In this document: positions 63,903 through 64,000 of the stretch, in pieces
How the letters are laid out: every line of letters starts with the position of its first letter
How positions within the stretch are numbered: the stretch's first letter is position 1
Assembly: GCA_024734495.1 (NCBI GenBank)
Contig: JALMQS010000187.1
Location: 15,519,173-15,583,172 of the forward strand
Source of the DNA: Forficula auricularia
Taxonomy: Eukaryota; Arthropoda; Insecta; Dermaptera; Forficulidae
DNA: 64,000 nt
Direction of reading: 5' to 3'
Position numbers and translations under genes: made by a program
The notes under the pieces: generated by a model
What the model saw: the letters and a program-made list of their open reading frames with translations, nothing else
Database searches by the model: none
Told to the model about the DNA's origin: nothing

Positions 63903-64000
63903 TGTATCTTATTTAGTTTACGAGCTACAATCCTCTGACAGACATTAATATTGTCCCGTTTTATGATTGAACAGAACTCTAAAAAGTGGATAGCTAATTA

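Overview
This is an AT-rich (roughly 70 percent by eye), repeat-crowded piece of an animal nuclear genome, most likely an insect. The evidence is short exons in frame across GT-AG introns of 0.8 to 6 kb, a wealth of mariner, Tc1, hAT, TTAA-flanked and Harbinger-like DNA elements, Jockey/CR1-like and other LINE remnants, tRNA-derived SINEs, and an arthropod-style TCAGT initiator motif. The order (beetle, bug or other) cannot be fixed from the sequence alone.

The one clear host gene runs on the plus strand. Ten internal coding exons between 7290 and 36604 join in matching splice phases into 722 uninterrupted codons; both ends of the gene lie outside or could not be found. The product opens with a Ser/Pro/Thr-rich stretch holding two LDL-type motifs, one resembling a CtBP-binding site. 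It then carries five diverged copies of one module: a CxxC pair, 40 to 57 residues containing an FP-x-L type segment, a second CxxC pair, and a tail of the form L-x-x-Q-W ... P-x-E-x-R-x-Y. This looks like a repeated four-cysteine metal-binding domain in a nuclear cofactor-like protein. I cannot name the gene. At 48153 a short first coding exon (MDYRGLTPQYGMLPP) sits below a locally GC-richer promoter-like stretch. It ends in the same phase as the last upstream exon, so it may be an internal alternative start of the same gene or the start of the next gene.

The introns and flanks are almost all mobile DNA, often nested. 1-6.7 kb: a TTAA-flanked element, a LINE split by two adjacent hAT MITEs, and a hAT element holding two further insertions. 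9-15.3 kb: a SINE, a deleted mariner, two ribozyme-motif palindromes, a Harbinger MITE and a three-deep nest of DNA elements. 16-25 kb: a LINE 3' end, TTAA elements and a second mariner. 25-36 kb: a palindromic tRNA-like repeat, a partly duplicated Tc1, a ribozyme-motif palindrome, a 5'-truncated LINE with a SINE tail to tail, and hAT and pogo-like elements. 39-46 kb: a satellite of about 170 bp and several palindromes. 49.9-52.2 kb: a 119-bp array entered through a 480-bp palindrome, and another ribozyme-motif palindrome. 55-61.6 kb: a hAT-like MITE family that has been co-amplified inside a satellite. 63.4-63.9 kb: a fold-back insertion with (TA)n tracts.

The most striking non-genic pattern is a set of five palindromic insertions (11095-11681, 14401-15336, 29617-30298, 51798-52196, 63385-63902). 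None has an ORF of its own, each is flanked by an exact 11-13 bp target duplication, and each carries hammerhead-ribozyme-like motifs (CTGANGA, stem, GAAA) in both halves that read outward. Penelope-like retroelements are known to carry hammerheads, so these may be non-autonomous relatives; the sequence alone cannot show whether they cleave.
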